A stretch of DNA of 59,728 bases, from positions 1-59,728 of the forward strand of contig JAFRJC010000002.1 in assembly GCA_017432445.1 (NCBI GenBank). Direction: 5' to 3'. The notes below the pieces were generated by a model. That model saw only the letters and a program-made list of their open reading frames with translations, was not told the DNA's origin and searched no databases. The number at the start of each line of letters is the position of its first letter. Within the stretch, counting starts at the first letter, position 1. Positions 1 to 8,073 of the stretch are shown piece after piece. The stretch is from Eggerthellaceae bacterium. GTDB lineage: Bacteria; Actinomycetota; Coriobacteriia; Coriobacteriales; Eggerthellaceae. The position numbers and the translations under genes are program-made.

Positions 1-656
1 AATCCTGTATCTTCCGTAGTATAGCTTGGAGTCCAATGAGGACAGTCAACTATAGCCTTGCAAGCATCCTCTAAAGCTCTTGTCTCCCATCCTTTTTCGT
101 TTCGTACCGGATCCCCGAACATCTCGACAAACCGGGATTTGACCAGTTCATCAAAAGAGTTGAGCATGGTTTTTGAGCCCGCAGCTTCATCGCGGATTTC
201 GCGTAAAGTTTCAACAACTTCATTTTGTTTCAACAACGATGGGGCAGGGATTTCGAGCTCGATGAGGGTGGCCGCTGGTAAGCTTCTGCGGCGGGCAGTT
301 GTACCGCGCATTTTATCCCTATAGAAAGCCATGCTCTGGGGACTGTGTAATGCCAACTCAAGATACAGTGGATTAACCAAACTTGCGTCAATATCCCAAA
401 CGTTATAAGCGGGGCTCATTATTCCTTCGAATTCGTAACCTTGGACATATAGAACTCCCTCGTCGATGGGGAAGCCCACAACAAGTTGTCCCGGTTTCAC
501 GACTTTGTATGTGCTCTGGTCTTTTGACGCAATAGCTTTCTTGAATCGATCAGCCTGAAGAACAATTCCATCATGCATCGTCATTGATAACACGGGCAAT
601 TGTCGATTACCGCATCGTTCGACCTTTGCTGGTCGAATTACATCACCAAGCTTCAT
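1..656 (-). CDS. hsdS: Type I restriction-modification specificity subunit HsdS (partial)
   Basis: This is the N-terminal 218 codons of a DNA-recognition subunit; the gene runs off the left edge of the window. The ATG at 656 is preceded by a GGGGGG Shine-Dalgarno stretch and lies 27 bases after the hsdM stop. The frame stays open to base 1. After the first target recognition domain comes a helical spacer with the motif LVKSRFVEMFGDP (around residue 180), which is characteristic of HsdS, and the second domain begins after it. HsdS selects the target sequence for both methylation and cleavage. Specificity cannot be predicted from this half. No hsdR is inside the window; it may lie further left. 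Confidence 0.9.
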   Translation of the reverse strand, partial: MKLGDVIRPAKVERCGNRQLPVLSMTMHDGIVLQADRFKKAIASKDQSTYKVVKPGQLVVGFPIDEGVLYVQGYEFEGIMSPAYNVWDIDASLVNPLYLELALHSPQSMAFYRDKMRGTTARRRSLPAATLIELEIPAPSLLKQNEVVETLREIRDEAAGSKTMLNSFDELVKSRFVEMFGDPVRNEKGWETRALEDACKAIVDCPHWTPSYTTEDTG

Positions 657-683
657 GCTGCTACCCCCCAGCAAAACCGGAAG

Positions 684-2204
684 CTAAGCATCATGATCAC
701 CACCGAGCATTACCTTGAGCTCTTCAAGACCCTCGGCTATGCGTGCGTTAATTTCAACCAGGTCAGCAAGGATTTCTTCTGTCGGTGGATACTCGATACG
801 CTCGTAGACCGTCTCGGTGTACTTGTTGAAGCTGAAATCGTAATCGTTATCGACAATCTCCTGCTTAGTCACCAGGAAACTCTTCTCTGTGCGAGCACGG
901 TCACGTTCAGCCTCAAGATCTTCCCAACGCGCAAGGATATCGGGGATGTCATCGTTCTTTTCGTCCGGATCACGCTTGTCGTCCAGCGTGAAGCCATCGC
1001 CTTCCATGTTGTACAGCCATACGTCATCAGTGCCGCCAGCGTCGGTTTTTGTGAACACCAAGATGGCTGTGCTTACGCCCGAATAGGGCTTGAACACACC
1101 GCTTGGCATGTAGATGACAGCTTCCAGCTTCTGGTTATCGACCAGCTCCTGGCGCAGCTGCCGGTATGCTTTCGAGTTCGTGCGGAACAGCACGCCGTTC
1201 GGTACGATGCAAGCGCAGCGCCCGCCCAGCTTCAACATGCGCAGGAACAGCGCCACAAACAAAAGCTCCGTCTGTTTCGAGTCCACGATGGCTTTCAGGG
1301 AGTTGTCGATATCCTCCGCGTCGACCGACCCCGTGAACGGGGGGTTTGCCAGTATGCAGTCGTACCTGGAGCGAATAGTGTTGTTCTTCGAGATGCTGTC
1401 CAGGTAACGCACGTCGGGCATGTCGACACCGTGCAGCATCAAGTTCATGGCAGATATCCGCAGCATGGTCTGGTCGATTTCGAAACCGGTGAACTGTGGA
1501 GATGCGCCATTCGTTCCCGCAAAGCAATCCCAATCCGCCTGGGTCATGTCGGCCTCGTGATGTTCGCGCAGATACTCGGCCGCTGAAATCAGAAAACCAG
1601 AAGTCCCCATGGCAGGATCGCAGATGAGCTGGCTCGGCCTCGGCGCGATGAAACGCACCATCATGTCGCGGATGTGCTTTGGAGTACGGAACTGGCCGTT
1701 CGTACCAGCCGTGTTCAACTTGCTCAGCATGTACTCGTACAGGTCGCCGAGATCCGAGATGTCGTCCACATAGTTGGCGAACAGGGCATCGATGCCGTCA
1801 ACCGCTTTTTGCAGCGTTTTGGGCGTGGGGATGCCGAATGTGGCAGACTCCATGCTTCTCGTGAAAGCCGAGCCATCGCCAATCGTTTTTATAAACGGGA
1901 AGGCGAATTCGCTGACAACCTGGAACATAGTCTCGGCAGGCTTGTCCTTGAAGCGGCTCCAGCGCAAATCTGCGCCATCAATCTCGATTCCAGCCGCATT
2001 GCGGTACGTTTTCGGGAAAATTCGCGATTGCGGAACGCCGAGTGCCACTTCGAGGCTCTCGGATTCAAATTCCTTCTCGTCGAGTTGGTGCATGAACATG
2101 AGATAGGTTAGCTGACTGATGACTTCGAGCGGGTTGGTGATGCCGCCCTCCCACATTTTTTGCCAGATATCGTCAACCTTGTTCTTCGTGGCTCCAGTGA
2201 TCAT
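684..2204 (-). CDS. hsdM: Type I restriction-modification methyltransferase subunit HsdM
   Basis: This N6-adenine DNA methyltransferase subunit methylates host DNA together with HsdS and protects it from HsdR. The 506 residues show the helical HsdM N-terminal domain (about 8-125), the SAM-binding motif DPAMGTSGF (196-204; usual form DPAxGTGGF) and the catalytic NPPF motif (287-290). The chosen ATG has an AGGAG site four bases upstream; an in-frame TTG at 2231 lacks a good site and would overlap the upstream small gene. It is followed by hsdS. Base composition around this operon is visibly more A/T-rich than most of the window, consistent with horizontal acquisition. Confidence 0.95.
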   Translation of the reverse strand: MITGATKNKVDDIWQKMWEGGITNPLEVISQLTYLMFMHQLDEKEFESESLEVALGVPQSRIFPKTYRNAAGIEIDGADLRWSRFKDKPAETMFQVVSEFAFPFIKTIGDGSAFTRSMESATFGIPTPKTLQKAVDGIDALFANYVDDISDLGDLYEYMLSKLNTAGTNGQFRTPKHIRDMMVRFIAPRPSQLICDPAMGTSGFLISAAEYLREHHEADMTQADWDCFAGTNGASPQFTGFEIDQTMLRISAMNLMLHGVDMPDVRYLDSISKNNTIRSRYDCILANPPFTGSVDAEDIDNSLKAIVDSKQTELLFVALFLRMLKLGGRCACIVPNGVLFRTNSKAYRQLRQELVDNQKLEAVIYMPSGVFKPYSGVSTAILVFTKTDAGGTDDVWLYNMEGDGFTLDDKRDPDEKNDDIPDILARWEDLEAERDRARTEKSFLVTKQEIVDNDYDFSFNKYTETVYERIEYPPTEEILADLVEINARIAEGLEELKVMLGGDHDA

Positions 2205-2220
2205 AAAACTCCTGGCCAAT

Positions 2221-2388
2221 CTACTCTTCAAAGTAATCGCTATCGATTTGCTTGACCTCGTACGAGCGTGAGTAATGTCCGATAACGAACTTCCTGAAAT
2301 TTTTGCTCGTCAACAATTCGCCTTCGGGTTCTTGTTCCAAACGCTTCAAGATAGGAAGCGTCATTTCATCGAATTTCGGTATCGGCAT
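2221..2388 (-). CDS. Small hypothetical protein heading the hsd operon (55 aa)
   Basis: This 55-residue gene has an AGGAG site five bases before its ATG and ends 16 bases upstream of the hsdM ATG, so it should be co-transcribed with hsdM and hsdS. It begins MPIPKFDEMTLPILKRL, which resembles the opening of the winged-helix N-terminal domain of Mrr-type restriction proteins (PxFDExMLPxLK). The product stops after about one such domain and has no nuclease part. It could be a small DNA-binding accessory or control protein for the restriction system, or a relic of a longer Mrr protein. The family link is inference from a short stretch. Confidence 0.55.
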   Translation of the reverse strand: MPIPKFDEMTLPILKRLEQEPEGELLTSKNFRKFVIGHYSRSYEVKQIDSDYFEE

Positions 2389-2728
2389 ACCAACTCCTAT
2401 GATGTAGAGAACGCTTTAGAGAATCGTTAGCACTATTGATAAAGACTGCTATGAACTGGTTTAACAATAGCATAAACCACTGTTCTCGTATGTGTGATCA
2501 ATTACCTTTTCGTCGTCGTCCCACGATCGAATTCAGAGCTCCATATCATCCAGCGGAAGCACGAATCCGAGTCTGTGAAGACAATCCTTCACTTGCCCAG
2601 GTATCCAGTACTCATCCTAGCTATTCACGTTCATTTTCTACGTAAGGCGTCTGCTTACGTCACAACCTCGCCCGTGCCTTAGAATGTGAATCCAACCTTT
2701 CGAGCCGACCGCGAGGAGGAAAGCGCAT
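2389..2728. other. Intergenic region between hsd operon and DUF3795 gene
   Basis: This 340-base stretch separates the leftward hsd operon from the rightward DUF3795 gene and must hold both promoters. Short open frames here have no ribosome-binding site or recognisable similarity. Bases 2661-2688 are near-identical to 3884-3911 (described separately). I see nothing else I can name. Confidence 0.5.
2661..2688 (+). repeat. Duplicated upstream block, copy 1
   Basis: This block contains TGCCTTAGAAT and matches 3884-3911 at most positions; both lie shortly upstream of a small Cys-containing gene (2729 and 3970). The shared TAGAAT could be a -10 element, but no convincing -35 is visible. It is best explained as duplicated promoter-proximal DNA. 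Confidence 0.5.
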
Positions 2729-3265
2729 ATGGAAGAGTTCAAGCGAGACAACCTGCTGTTCTCGCTGTGCGGCCTGAACTGCGGTCTGTGCACCATGAGG
2801 ATTGGCGGCCATTGCCCGGGCTGCGGGCAGGGCAACAGACCCTGCAAAGTCGCTCGCTGCGCGATGGGGCGCGGGGTCGAGTACTGCTTCGAGTGCCCCG
2901 ATTACCCCTGCGAGATCTACGACCATGCAGACGACTACGACTCCTTTATCACGCACCTCAACCAGAAGGCCGACATGCAGAAGGCCAAGGAGATCGGCAT
3001 CGCGGCATACACGGCCGAGCAGGAAGAGAAGGTGAGGCTTCTGGAAACGCTGCTCGCCGAATACAACTCCGGTCGTGAGAAGACCCTGTTCAGCCTTGCG
3101 GTCAATCTCCTCTCCATCGAGGAGGTGGAAACCGCGCTCCAGGAAGCAGACCGCGAAACCGCCGGCCTGCCCCTCAAGGAGAAGGCCAAGTACATGGCAA
3201 GCAGGCTGAGGGAAATCGCCGGCGAGCACGGAATTGAGCTGAAACTGCGTAAGAAGGCGAAGTGA
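2729..3265 (+). CDS. DUF3795 family cysteine-rich protein
   Basis: This 178-residue protein of the DUF3795 family has no established function. Its N-terminal third is dense in cysteines (C14, C18, C21, C29, C32, C39, C44, C53, C56, C61), arranged like zinc or iron-sulfur ligands. The rest is helical and charged. The ATG has a GAGGAGG site eight bases upstream. A second copy of its C-terminal half, without the Cys region, is found at 25678-26001. Immediately after the stop comes a broken copy of the membrane gene at 4540, so the DUF3795 gene and that gene may once have been neighbours. Confidence 0.8.
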   Translation: MEEFKRDNLLFSLCGLNCGLCTMRIGGHCPGCGQGNRPCKVARCAMGRGVEYCFECPDYPCEIYDHADDYDSFITHLNQKADMQKAKEIGIAAYTAEQEEKVRLLETLLAEYNSGREKTLFSLAVNLLSIEEVETALQEADRETAGLPLKEKAKYMASRLREIAGEHGIELKLRKKAK

Positions 3266-3273
3266 CCACAACC

Positions 3274-3426
3274 ATGCAATTCGGATTCTCAATACCCAGC
3301 GCCGTCTTCCTGGCGATGCTCTTCGTCCCGAACATCATGTGGGCAAGGCATCAGCCCGAAGGCTACGCGGAGATCCCGAAGATCGAGAACCCGGCGGCCA
3401 GCCCCGCTCGGCTACAATGGCGCTAG
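3274..3426 (+). pseudogene. Truncated copy of the membrane-protein gene at 4540
   Basis: The first ~130 bases, including the leader GTGACCACAAC, match the start of the intact gene at 4528-4660 almost base for base. The product follows MQFGFSIP..FLAMLFVPNI.WARHQPEGYAE and then diverges after about residue 34, ending at a stop after 50 residues. Only the first membrane helix is preserved. This is a segmental duplication or recombination scar, not a functional paralogue. Confidence 0.8.
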
Positions 3427-3445
3427 GCAACCGACAGGAGGCGCC

Positions 3446-3760
3446 ATGACAGACGACGAGCTCGTAACCCGGTTCCACGAGATGTGGGACGGCTTCCCAG
3501 GTCTCGCAAGGCTCATAGACTCGCACCACACCGTGATCGCATCAAACCCCGTCGCCCAGCAGCGGGGGTTCGCGGAGGGCGCCACGTGCGCCAAGGTGGG
3601 CGGTCCCGAGCTCCACGCCAAGTGCAAGCTCGGGACATTCTTCAAGAGCGGAGAAGCCGTCACCGACCACGTGCTCGGCGACCGTATCCGCGGTTGGATG
3701 CCCGTCGAGGGCCGGCCGGACGTCTGCATCCACTTCGCGGTGATGATTCCCGAGGAGTAG
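3446..3760 (+). CDS. Small hypothetical protein, possibly PAS-like (104 aa)
   Basis: This gene has a strong AGGAGG site and codes for 104 residues. The centre, LIDSHHTVIASNPVAQQRG followed by a glycine and a cysteine-containing stretch (ATCAKVGG, HAKCKLGTF), looks like the N-terminal part of a PAS domain, where a line of hydrophobic strand is followed by N-P and then G..C. The C-terminus VCIHFAVMIPEE would be a last strand. A stand-alone PAS-like sensor or scaffold is an inference; no catalytic domain is attached. Neighbours are small accessory genes, and no operon partner is obvious. Confidence 0.65.
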   Translation: MTDDELVTRFHEMWDGFPGLARLIDSHHTVIASNPVAQQRGFAEGATCAKVGGPELHAKCKLGTFFKSGEAVTDHVLGDRIRGWMPVEGRPDVCIHFAVMIPEE

Positions 3761-3883
3761 CCCTAAATACCAGCCTCGAGCCTTCGGAGTTGAGCGGCAC
3801 CCAGTATTCTTTCTCGTCAACCAAGCTCATGTCATCGTCCTTTCGATGTTGAAGGTGAAGATATGGAAAGTCTTGCTCCGTGT

Positions 3884-3911
3884 CATAATTTCGCCTGTGC
3901 CTTAGAATATG
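3884..3911 (+). repeat. Duplicated upstream block, copy 2
   Basis: This block matches 2661-2688 (TGCCTTAGAAT core) and sits about 60 bases before the small gene at 3970. A related TTTAGAATAA also precedes the gene at 4540. Confidence 0.5.
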
Positions 3912-3969
3912 GGCGAAGAAATTGCAATTCTGCGGACCGGACACTGGCGAGCAACGTGAGGCCGATAAC

Positions 3970-4335
3970 ATGGAAGATAAGTACTACGACCAGGCAGTCG
4001 CCTGCGTGAAGGACCACGTCCTACCCGCCCAGCTCGAGCTCTACCAATCCTGCAACGGCGATCTGGACAGGGTTTACGGCGAGGCTATGAACGGAAACGG
4101 ATACTTCGGGAGCGTCATCGAGCCCGGCCGTGTCTACGAACTCGGCTACGAGAGATGCACTTGCCCGAAAGTACTGTTCGGTCAGATTACCGACCCGGAT
4201 CAATGCAACTGCTCCAGGCAAAGCATCCTGTACATCCTCGGTCGCCTTGAGCCGAGCAGCGATTTCGAGGTGGAGATCATGGAAACCGTATTGCGCGGGG
4301 CGGAGCACTGCCGATTTCGGATCACGAAAAAGTAA
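3970..4335 (+). CDS. Hypothetical cysteine-containing protein (121 aa)
   Basis: I do not recognise this protein. The chosen ATG has a GTGAGG site; an in-frame upstream start at 3922 is less likely. The sequence has a helical first half, a central cysteine cluster CTCP...CNCSRQSILYIL, and a C-terminal strand pattern (VEIMETVLRGAEHCRFRI) resembling the end of V4R-like or small-molecule-binding folds, where E..LRG...C.F.I recurs. A metal- or ligand-binding role would be a guess. It lies in the duplicated accessory stretch between the PAS-like protein and the membrane protein. Confidence 0.7.
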   Translation: MEDKYYDQAVACVKDHVLPAQLELYQSCNGDLDRVYGEAMNGNGYFGSVIEPGRVYELGYERCTCPKVLFGQITDPDQCNCSRQSILYILGRLEPSSDFEVEIMETVLRGAEHCRFRITKK

Positions 4336-4539
4336 ACCGTGGGCTGTTGGAAGAGCTGTCGGAGTCCGATGGCAACCGCGTCGTGAGGATTCGCCGCCAA
4401 GGCGCGACCAAGGTTTGGAATCGATGACGATCTCGCGAAGCCCCGCCAGCCGCTCGTACGAGAGCCGCCTCATGAGCTCCTTGTTCAAAATGCTTTAGAA
4501 TAATCAACTGTACAAACAAAAACCCAGGTGACCACAACT

Positions 4540-5013
4540 ATGCAATTCGGATTCTCAATACCCGGCGTCATCTTCTTGGCGATGCTCTTCGTCCCGAACA
4601 TCCTCTGGGCAAGGCACCAACCCGAAGGGTATGCTGAGCTGTCGAAGAACGAGAACCGCATCCTGCTCGCGCTCGAGCGTTTGGGCGAGGTTGCAACCAC
4701 GTGCGCGGCCGTCATCTTCGTGTGCCCGCAGGGCTTCTCGATGCCTTGGCTGCTGTGGCTCGTTGCGGCTTTCGCCCTCTTGCTCCTGTACGAAACCGCC
4801 TGGGCGCGCTACTTCAGGGGCGGGGGAGAGCTCTTCGACATGTACGCGCCCCTCGGCCCCATCCCTGTGCCGATAGCGTCCCTGCCCGTGGTCGCCTTCA
4901 TCCTGCTCGGCATCTGGTGCCAGTCGCCGATCACGGTTGCCGCCGCAGCAATCCTGGGCGTTGGCCACATCGGCATCCACCTCGGCCACCTGCGCGAGAT
5001 CTCAAGTCATTAA
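4540..5013 (+). CDS. Small integral membrane protein (157 aa)
   Basis: The product has four or five predicted membrane helices (about 4-22, 47-66, 68-86, 107-128, 133-152) and no domain I can name. The ATG with an AGGTGA site eight bases upstream is preferred; a GTG at 4528 lies inside that site. A truncated duplicate of its first third is at 3274-3426. The next gene, a CDP-alcohol phosphatidyltransferase, begins within 30 bases, so the two are probably co-transcribed and may both act in the envelope. Confidence 0.75.
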   Translation: MQFGFSIPGVIFLAMLFVPNILWARHQPEGYAELSKNENRILLALERLGEVATTCAAVIFVCPQGFSMPWLLWLVAAFALLLLYETAWARYFRGGGELFDMYAPLGPIPVPIASLPVVAFILLGIWCQSPITVAAAAILGVGHIGIHLGHLREISSH

Positions 5014-5040
5014 CCGTTGGGAACGATGTGGCGACACGCC

Positions 5041-5541
5041 ATGGCGAACGCGCTCACCATATTCCGAATCGTCCTCAGCTTTGCGCTACTCGTGCCACGT
5101 GCCCTCTCGCCAGCCTTCTTTGCCCTCTATGTGGCAGCTGGGGTGACGGACATGCTCGACGGTTTCATAGCGAGAAGGACGAATACCGAAAGCGAGTTTG
5201 GCGCCAGGCTCGACAGCATCGCGGACCTCATCTTCGTCGTGGTCTGCCTGGTGAAGATACTGCCTGCGATCACGGTGCCGATTTGGCTGTGGATATGGAT
5301 CGCGTTAATTGTCTTGGTGAAGGCGGTGAACGTGCTCAGCGGATACGTCATGGAGAAGCGCCTTATCCTGCTCCATACCACCGCCAACAAGGTTGCGGGT
5401 CTCGTGATCTTTCTCGTTCCGTTTGCCTTGCCGTTCCTCGACATCGCCATCCTCGCAATTCCTGCCTGCGCCATCGCGACGTTCGCCGCCATCCAGGAAG
5501 GCCATTTCATAAGAACGGGCAAAGCAGAATCGCCTGTGTAG
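5041..5541 (+). CDS. CDP-alcohol phosphatidyltransferase family protein
   Basis: This membrane enzyme would transfer a phosphatidyl group from a CDP-linked lipid to an alcohol in phospholipid synthesis. It carries the full family signature DG-x2-AR-x8-G-x3-D-x3-D (DGFIARRTNTESEFGARLDSIAD split over positions about 38-60), whose aspartates bind the metal. Five or six helices follow, and the length (166 residues) is normal. The start MANALTIFRIVLS fits the family; ATG 5026 and TTG 5017 are alternatives with no better ribosome site. The acceptor alcohol (glycerol phosphate, inositol or other) cannot be assigned. It follows the membrane gene at 4540 closely. Confidence 0.85.
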   Translation: MANALTIFRIVLSFALLVPRALSPAFFALYVAAGVTDMLDGFIARRTNTESEFGARLDSIADLIFVVVCLVKILPAITVPIWLWIWIALIVLVKAVNVLSGYVMEKRLILLHTTANKVAGLVIFLVPFALPFLDIAILAIPACAIATFAAIQEGHFIRTGKAESPV

Positions 5542-5727
5542 CACGTCATCCACCCTCGGCGATTGATGTGCGCTCGGTCACGGTCGAGCAGCTGTCTTTC
5601 CACGTAACGCCTGATCATTGGCTGATGACACGAATCGTGTCGCCGATGTGACCGCGCGGCTCTTTCCGCCTGCGCAACCGCCCACTACCTTCGGTCTCGC
5701 AATAAAAACCAGAAGGGAGTGGTGAGA

Positions 5728-6444
5728 GTGCCTTACGAGTTACCGAAGAGAGAGCTGTTGGCGGGGTTGGCATTGTTGGGAGCCTTCGCCCTCTGGACCG
5801 CGCTGATCCAGTGCGTCGACGTGCAGCCGGTGGGCCAGAACGGCACGGACATCGGCTTTGCGACGTTCAACGTGTGGTTTCACGGCCTGACGGGTGTGCA
5901 CATGGGAATCTACACGGTCACGGACTGGCTCGGCCTCGTGCCGATAGCGGTGTGCCTGTGCTTCGGGGCCTTGGGAGCCGTGCAGCTGGTACGGAGGAGG
6001 AGCCTGCTTCGAGTAGACGCGGACCTTCTCCTGCTGGGCGTTTACTACATCGTCGTCATCCTCTGCTACCTGGTCTTCGAGATGGTTCCGATTAACTACC
6101 GTCCTGTTCCCATAGACGGAATTATGGAGGCGTCGTATCCTTCTTCAACGACGCTTCTAGTCTTAAGCGTCATGCCGACACTGAAGTTCCAGGTCGACCG
6201 GAGGGCGAAAAGCCCATGGCCCCGGATTGCGGCAACCGTGTTCGTGGTCGTGTTCTCGGCGCTTATGGTGCTCGGACGGCTGGTTGCAGGCGTACACTGG
6301 GCAACGGACATCGTCGGGGCCGTCCTGCTGGCGGCCGGGTTGTTCAAGCTGTATCGGTCGGCGGTCGCGCTCGCAGACCGGAAGAAGGCCGAACCGCGCA
6401 CGGAGGGACGAGGATGGAGTTCAGCGAGAAGCTGCAAGAGCTGA
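5728..6444 (+). CDS. PAP2-superfamily membrane protein
   Basis: This 238-residue protein has about six membrane helices and a PAP2-type phosphatase layout. The last motif is intact (R-x5-H-x3-D in GRLVAGVHWATD), while the middle PSGH motif is replaced by YPSSTT, so the histidine acid/base is missing at that place. It could be a lipid phosphatase with a variant motif, as in other Firmicutes/Actinobacteria PAP2 proteins, or an inactive relative. The GTG at 5728 has AAGGGAG eight bases upstream; GTGs at 5719 and 5722 fall in that site. Its 3' end overlaps the XRE regulator by 31 bases, indicating translational coupling. Confidence 0.8.
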   Translation: MPYELPKRELLAGLALLGAFALWTALIQCVDVQPVGQNGTDIGFATFNVWFHGLTGVHMGIYTVTDWLGLVPIAVCLCFGALGAVQLVRRRSLLRVDADLLLLGVYYIVVILCYLVFEMVPINYRPVPIDGIMEASYPSSTTLLVLSVMPTLKFQVDRRAKSPWPRIAATVFVVVFSALMVLGRLVAGVHWATDIVGAVLLAAGLFKLYRSAVALADRKKAEPRTEGRGWSSARSCKS

Positions 6445-7016
6445 GGAAGGCGAGGTCGCTCACGCAGGAGGAGCTCGCCGAGGCCCTCTACGTATCGAGG
6501 ACGGCCGTGTCGAAGTGGGAATCCGGCAGGGGTTACCCGAGCATCGACTCGCTCAAGGAGTTGTCCCGGTTCTTTTCCGTCTCGATAGATGAGCTGATCT
6601 GCCCGGACGAGATCATCGCTGCGGCTGCGGACGAGAAGAGGGCGTTTGCGGACAGGTACCGTTCGCTCATCTGCGGCGCGCTCGACGTGCTTCTTGCCGT
6701 GCTGCTGTTCGTTCCCGCCTTCGGCAACGGCGCGGATTCCACAGCCACGGTTGCCCTGTTCGACCTTGCCGGAGTCAGCCCCTGGCTGAAGTCCGTGTTC
6801 GTGGCACTGGTCTGCATAATCGTTCTGGAAGGGGCTTGCAGCCTGGTTGTCGCCAACCTGGACAAGCCCACCTGGAGCAAGCGCCTGCTCGCTGTAGGCA
6901 TGATTCTCTCGGTCGTCGCCGTCGCGGTGTTCATCGCGTGCAGACAGCCCTATGCGGGAATCATCTGCTTCGCCTTGCTAGTGATAAAGGGCTTCTTGGT
7001 TTTCCAGGGGAAGTAA
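6414..7016 (+). CDS. XRE-family regulator with C-terminal membrane domain
   Basis: Residues 1-65 form a Cro/CI-type helix-turn-helix (LTQEELAEALYVSRTAVSKWESGRGYPSIDSL is split here as the helix pair QEELAEALYVS and AVSKWESGRG). After a linker, residues 85-200 hold four hydrophobic helices. Membrane-anchored XRE proteins of this layout usually control the adjacent membrane or stress genes. The ATG has a GGAGG site and lies inside the end of the PAP2 gene, so it is probably the regulator of that operon. The signal it senses is unknown. Confidence 0.88.
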   Translation: MEFSEKLQELRKARSLTQEELAEALYVSRTAVSKWESGRGYPSIDSLKELSRFFSVSIDELICPDEIIAAAADEKRAFADRYRSLICGALDVLLAVLLFVPAFGNGADSTATVALFDLAGVSPWLKSVFVALVCIIVLEGACSLVVANLDKPTWSKRLLAVGMILSVVAVAVFIACRQPYAGIICFALLVIKGFLVFQGK

Positions 7017-7021
7017 ACCTC

Positions 7022-7056
7022 GGATGATGAAAGGGGAGAGGCCCTTCTCGTCATCC
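7022..7056. terminator. Imperfect hairpin between convergent genes
   Basis: GGATGA and AAGGG pair with CCCTT and TCATCC across a small internal loop, between the ends of the XRE gene and the leftward uridine kinase gene. There is no long T-run, so termination is only probable. Confidence 0.45.
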
Positions 7057-7063
7057 ATCATCG

Positions 7064-7684
7064 TCAGCGCAACGCGCTGAGTCTGGCTGCGACGACTTCG
7101 AGGGCTTCATCGTCCAGGGCGTCGGGAATGACGATGTCGGCTGCGTGCTTGTAGGGCTCGACGTACACGTCGTGCGCGGGCTTCGTGGTCTCAAGGTACA
7201 TCTTGATGGCGCGAGAGAGGTCAGCGCCGCGTTCTTTGCAATCGCGCTCGATGCGCCGAAGCGTGCGCGTGTCGGCGTCGACGTCGATGTAGATGACGAA
7301 GTCGAGCATTTCGCGCAAGGCTGGGTCGGCCATGACCAGCAGGCCTTCTACCAAGATATAGGCTACGGGCTCCACGTGGCGGGCCGCGTCGGTGCGCGCA
7401 TGCGTGGCAAAATCGTAGGAAGGCGCCTCGATAGCTCGGCCGGATTTGAGCTGGCGCAGGTGCTCGACGAGCAGGTGGGTGTCAATCGCAGCCGGGTCGT
7501 CGAAGTTGTACGCGAGCGCTTCCTCGTATGTCATGTCGGGCTTGTGCTTGTAGTAATCGTCATGCGAAAGCACGGCGGCGTCAGGAGCGAGGCGCGCGTG
7601 GAGGCGCTCTGCGAATGTGGTTTTGCCCGCGCCGCTTCCTCCGATGATTCCGATCACGATCGGTGTTTTGCTGTACGTCGACAT
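7064..7684 (-). CDS. udk: Uridine kinase family P-loop kinase
   Basis: This 206-residue cytosolic kinase phosphorylates uridine/cytidine or a related nucleoside in pyrimidine salvage. It shows the Walker A motif GGSGAGKT (15-22), the base/sugar-binding stretch HDDYY(K), and the DHP-like region with YDFATHAR, as in the uridine kinase/phosphoribulokinase family. The ATG at 7684 has GGAGG eight bases upstream; the longer open frame to 7978 has no family similarity. The family also includes kinases for other small substrates, so uridine is the likely but not certain substrate. Confidence 0.85.
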   Translation of the reverse strand: MSTYSKTPIVIGIIGGSGAGKTTFAERLHARLAPDAAVLSHDDYYKHKPDMTYEEALAYNFDDPAAIDTHLLVEHLRQLKSGRAIEAPSYDFATHARTDAARHVEPVAYILVEGLLVMADPALREMLDFVIYIDVDADTRTLRRIERDCKERGADLSRAIKMYLETTKPAHDVYVEPYKHAADIVIPDALDDEALEVVAARLSALR

Positions 7685-8073
7685 CTGCGGATCCTCCGGT
7701 TCGAAGGCGGTTCGCGTGGTGGAGTTCATCCTCGTACCCAACAGGCGAACGATTCCGGTTGCGGTGCGCATGAGGCCACCCTTGGCAGGGAGGGCGCCAC
7801 TGCAGGATATGCCTTGAGCGCGTCCGTCATGCGAAGAATTATAAGCGACCGCTGCAGCTTCGAACCATTCGAAAAGCGCAGCAAGACGGGGTTCTTCCCG
7901 CTGAGAGCCCGGCAGCTGGCATCGCTGGCGCGAAGCTGCAGCCGGCATGCTCGAAACCGCGACAGCGCATCGCGGCATTTTTGCGCCTGTTTGGCCTATT
8001 ATCGGTATCGGCTCTAGAAAGAATCCCGACTAGATACTACGATATTGCACAAGCAGATGCGGAGGGGCAATTC
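7685..8073. other. Divergent intergenic region, kinase genes
   Basis: This 389-base region separates uridine kinase (leftward) from the hybrid histidine kinase (rightward). On the minus strand a perfect TATAAT is present at 7838-7843, about 150 bases before the udk ATG, with only a weak -35 (TTCGAA). No conserved RNA element was recognised in the long udk leader. Confidence 0.4.

Noticed and set aside
600..1586. Long rightward open frame over hsdM
   Set aside because: Antisense shadow of hsdM in high-GC DNA; no motifs.
2436..2682. Two short rightward frames before the DUF3795 gene
   Set aside because: No ribosome-binding sites and no sequence similarity.
3753..3830. Leftward frame starting MSLVDEKEYWVPLNSEG with a GAAAGGA site
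   Set aside because: It soon runs into antisense of the 3446 gene with non-coding character; possibly a gene remnant, but too short to support.
4336..4527. Fragments in both directions between 3970 and 4540 genes (for example LLEELSESDGNRVVRIRR and MNKELMRRLSYERLAG)
   Set aside because: No ribosome site, no family, and each is cut by stops or by the neighbouring gene.
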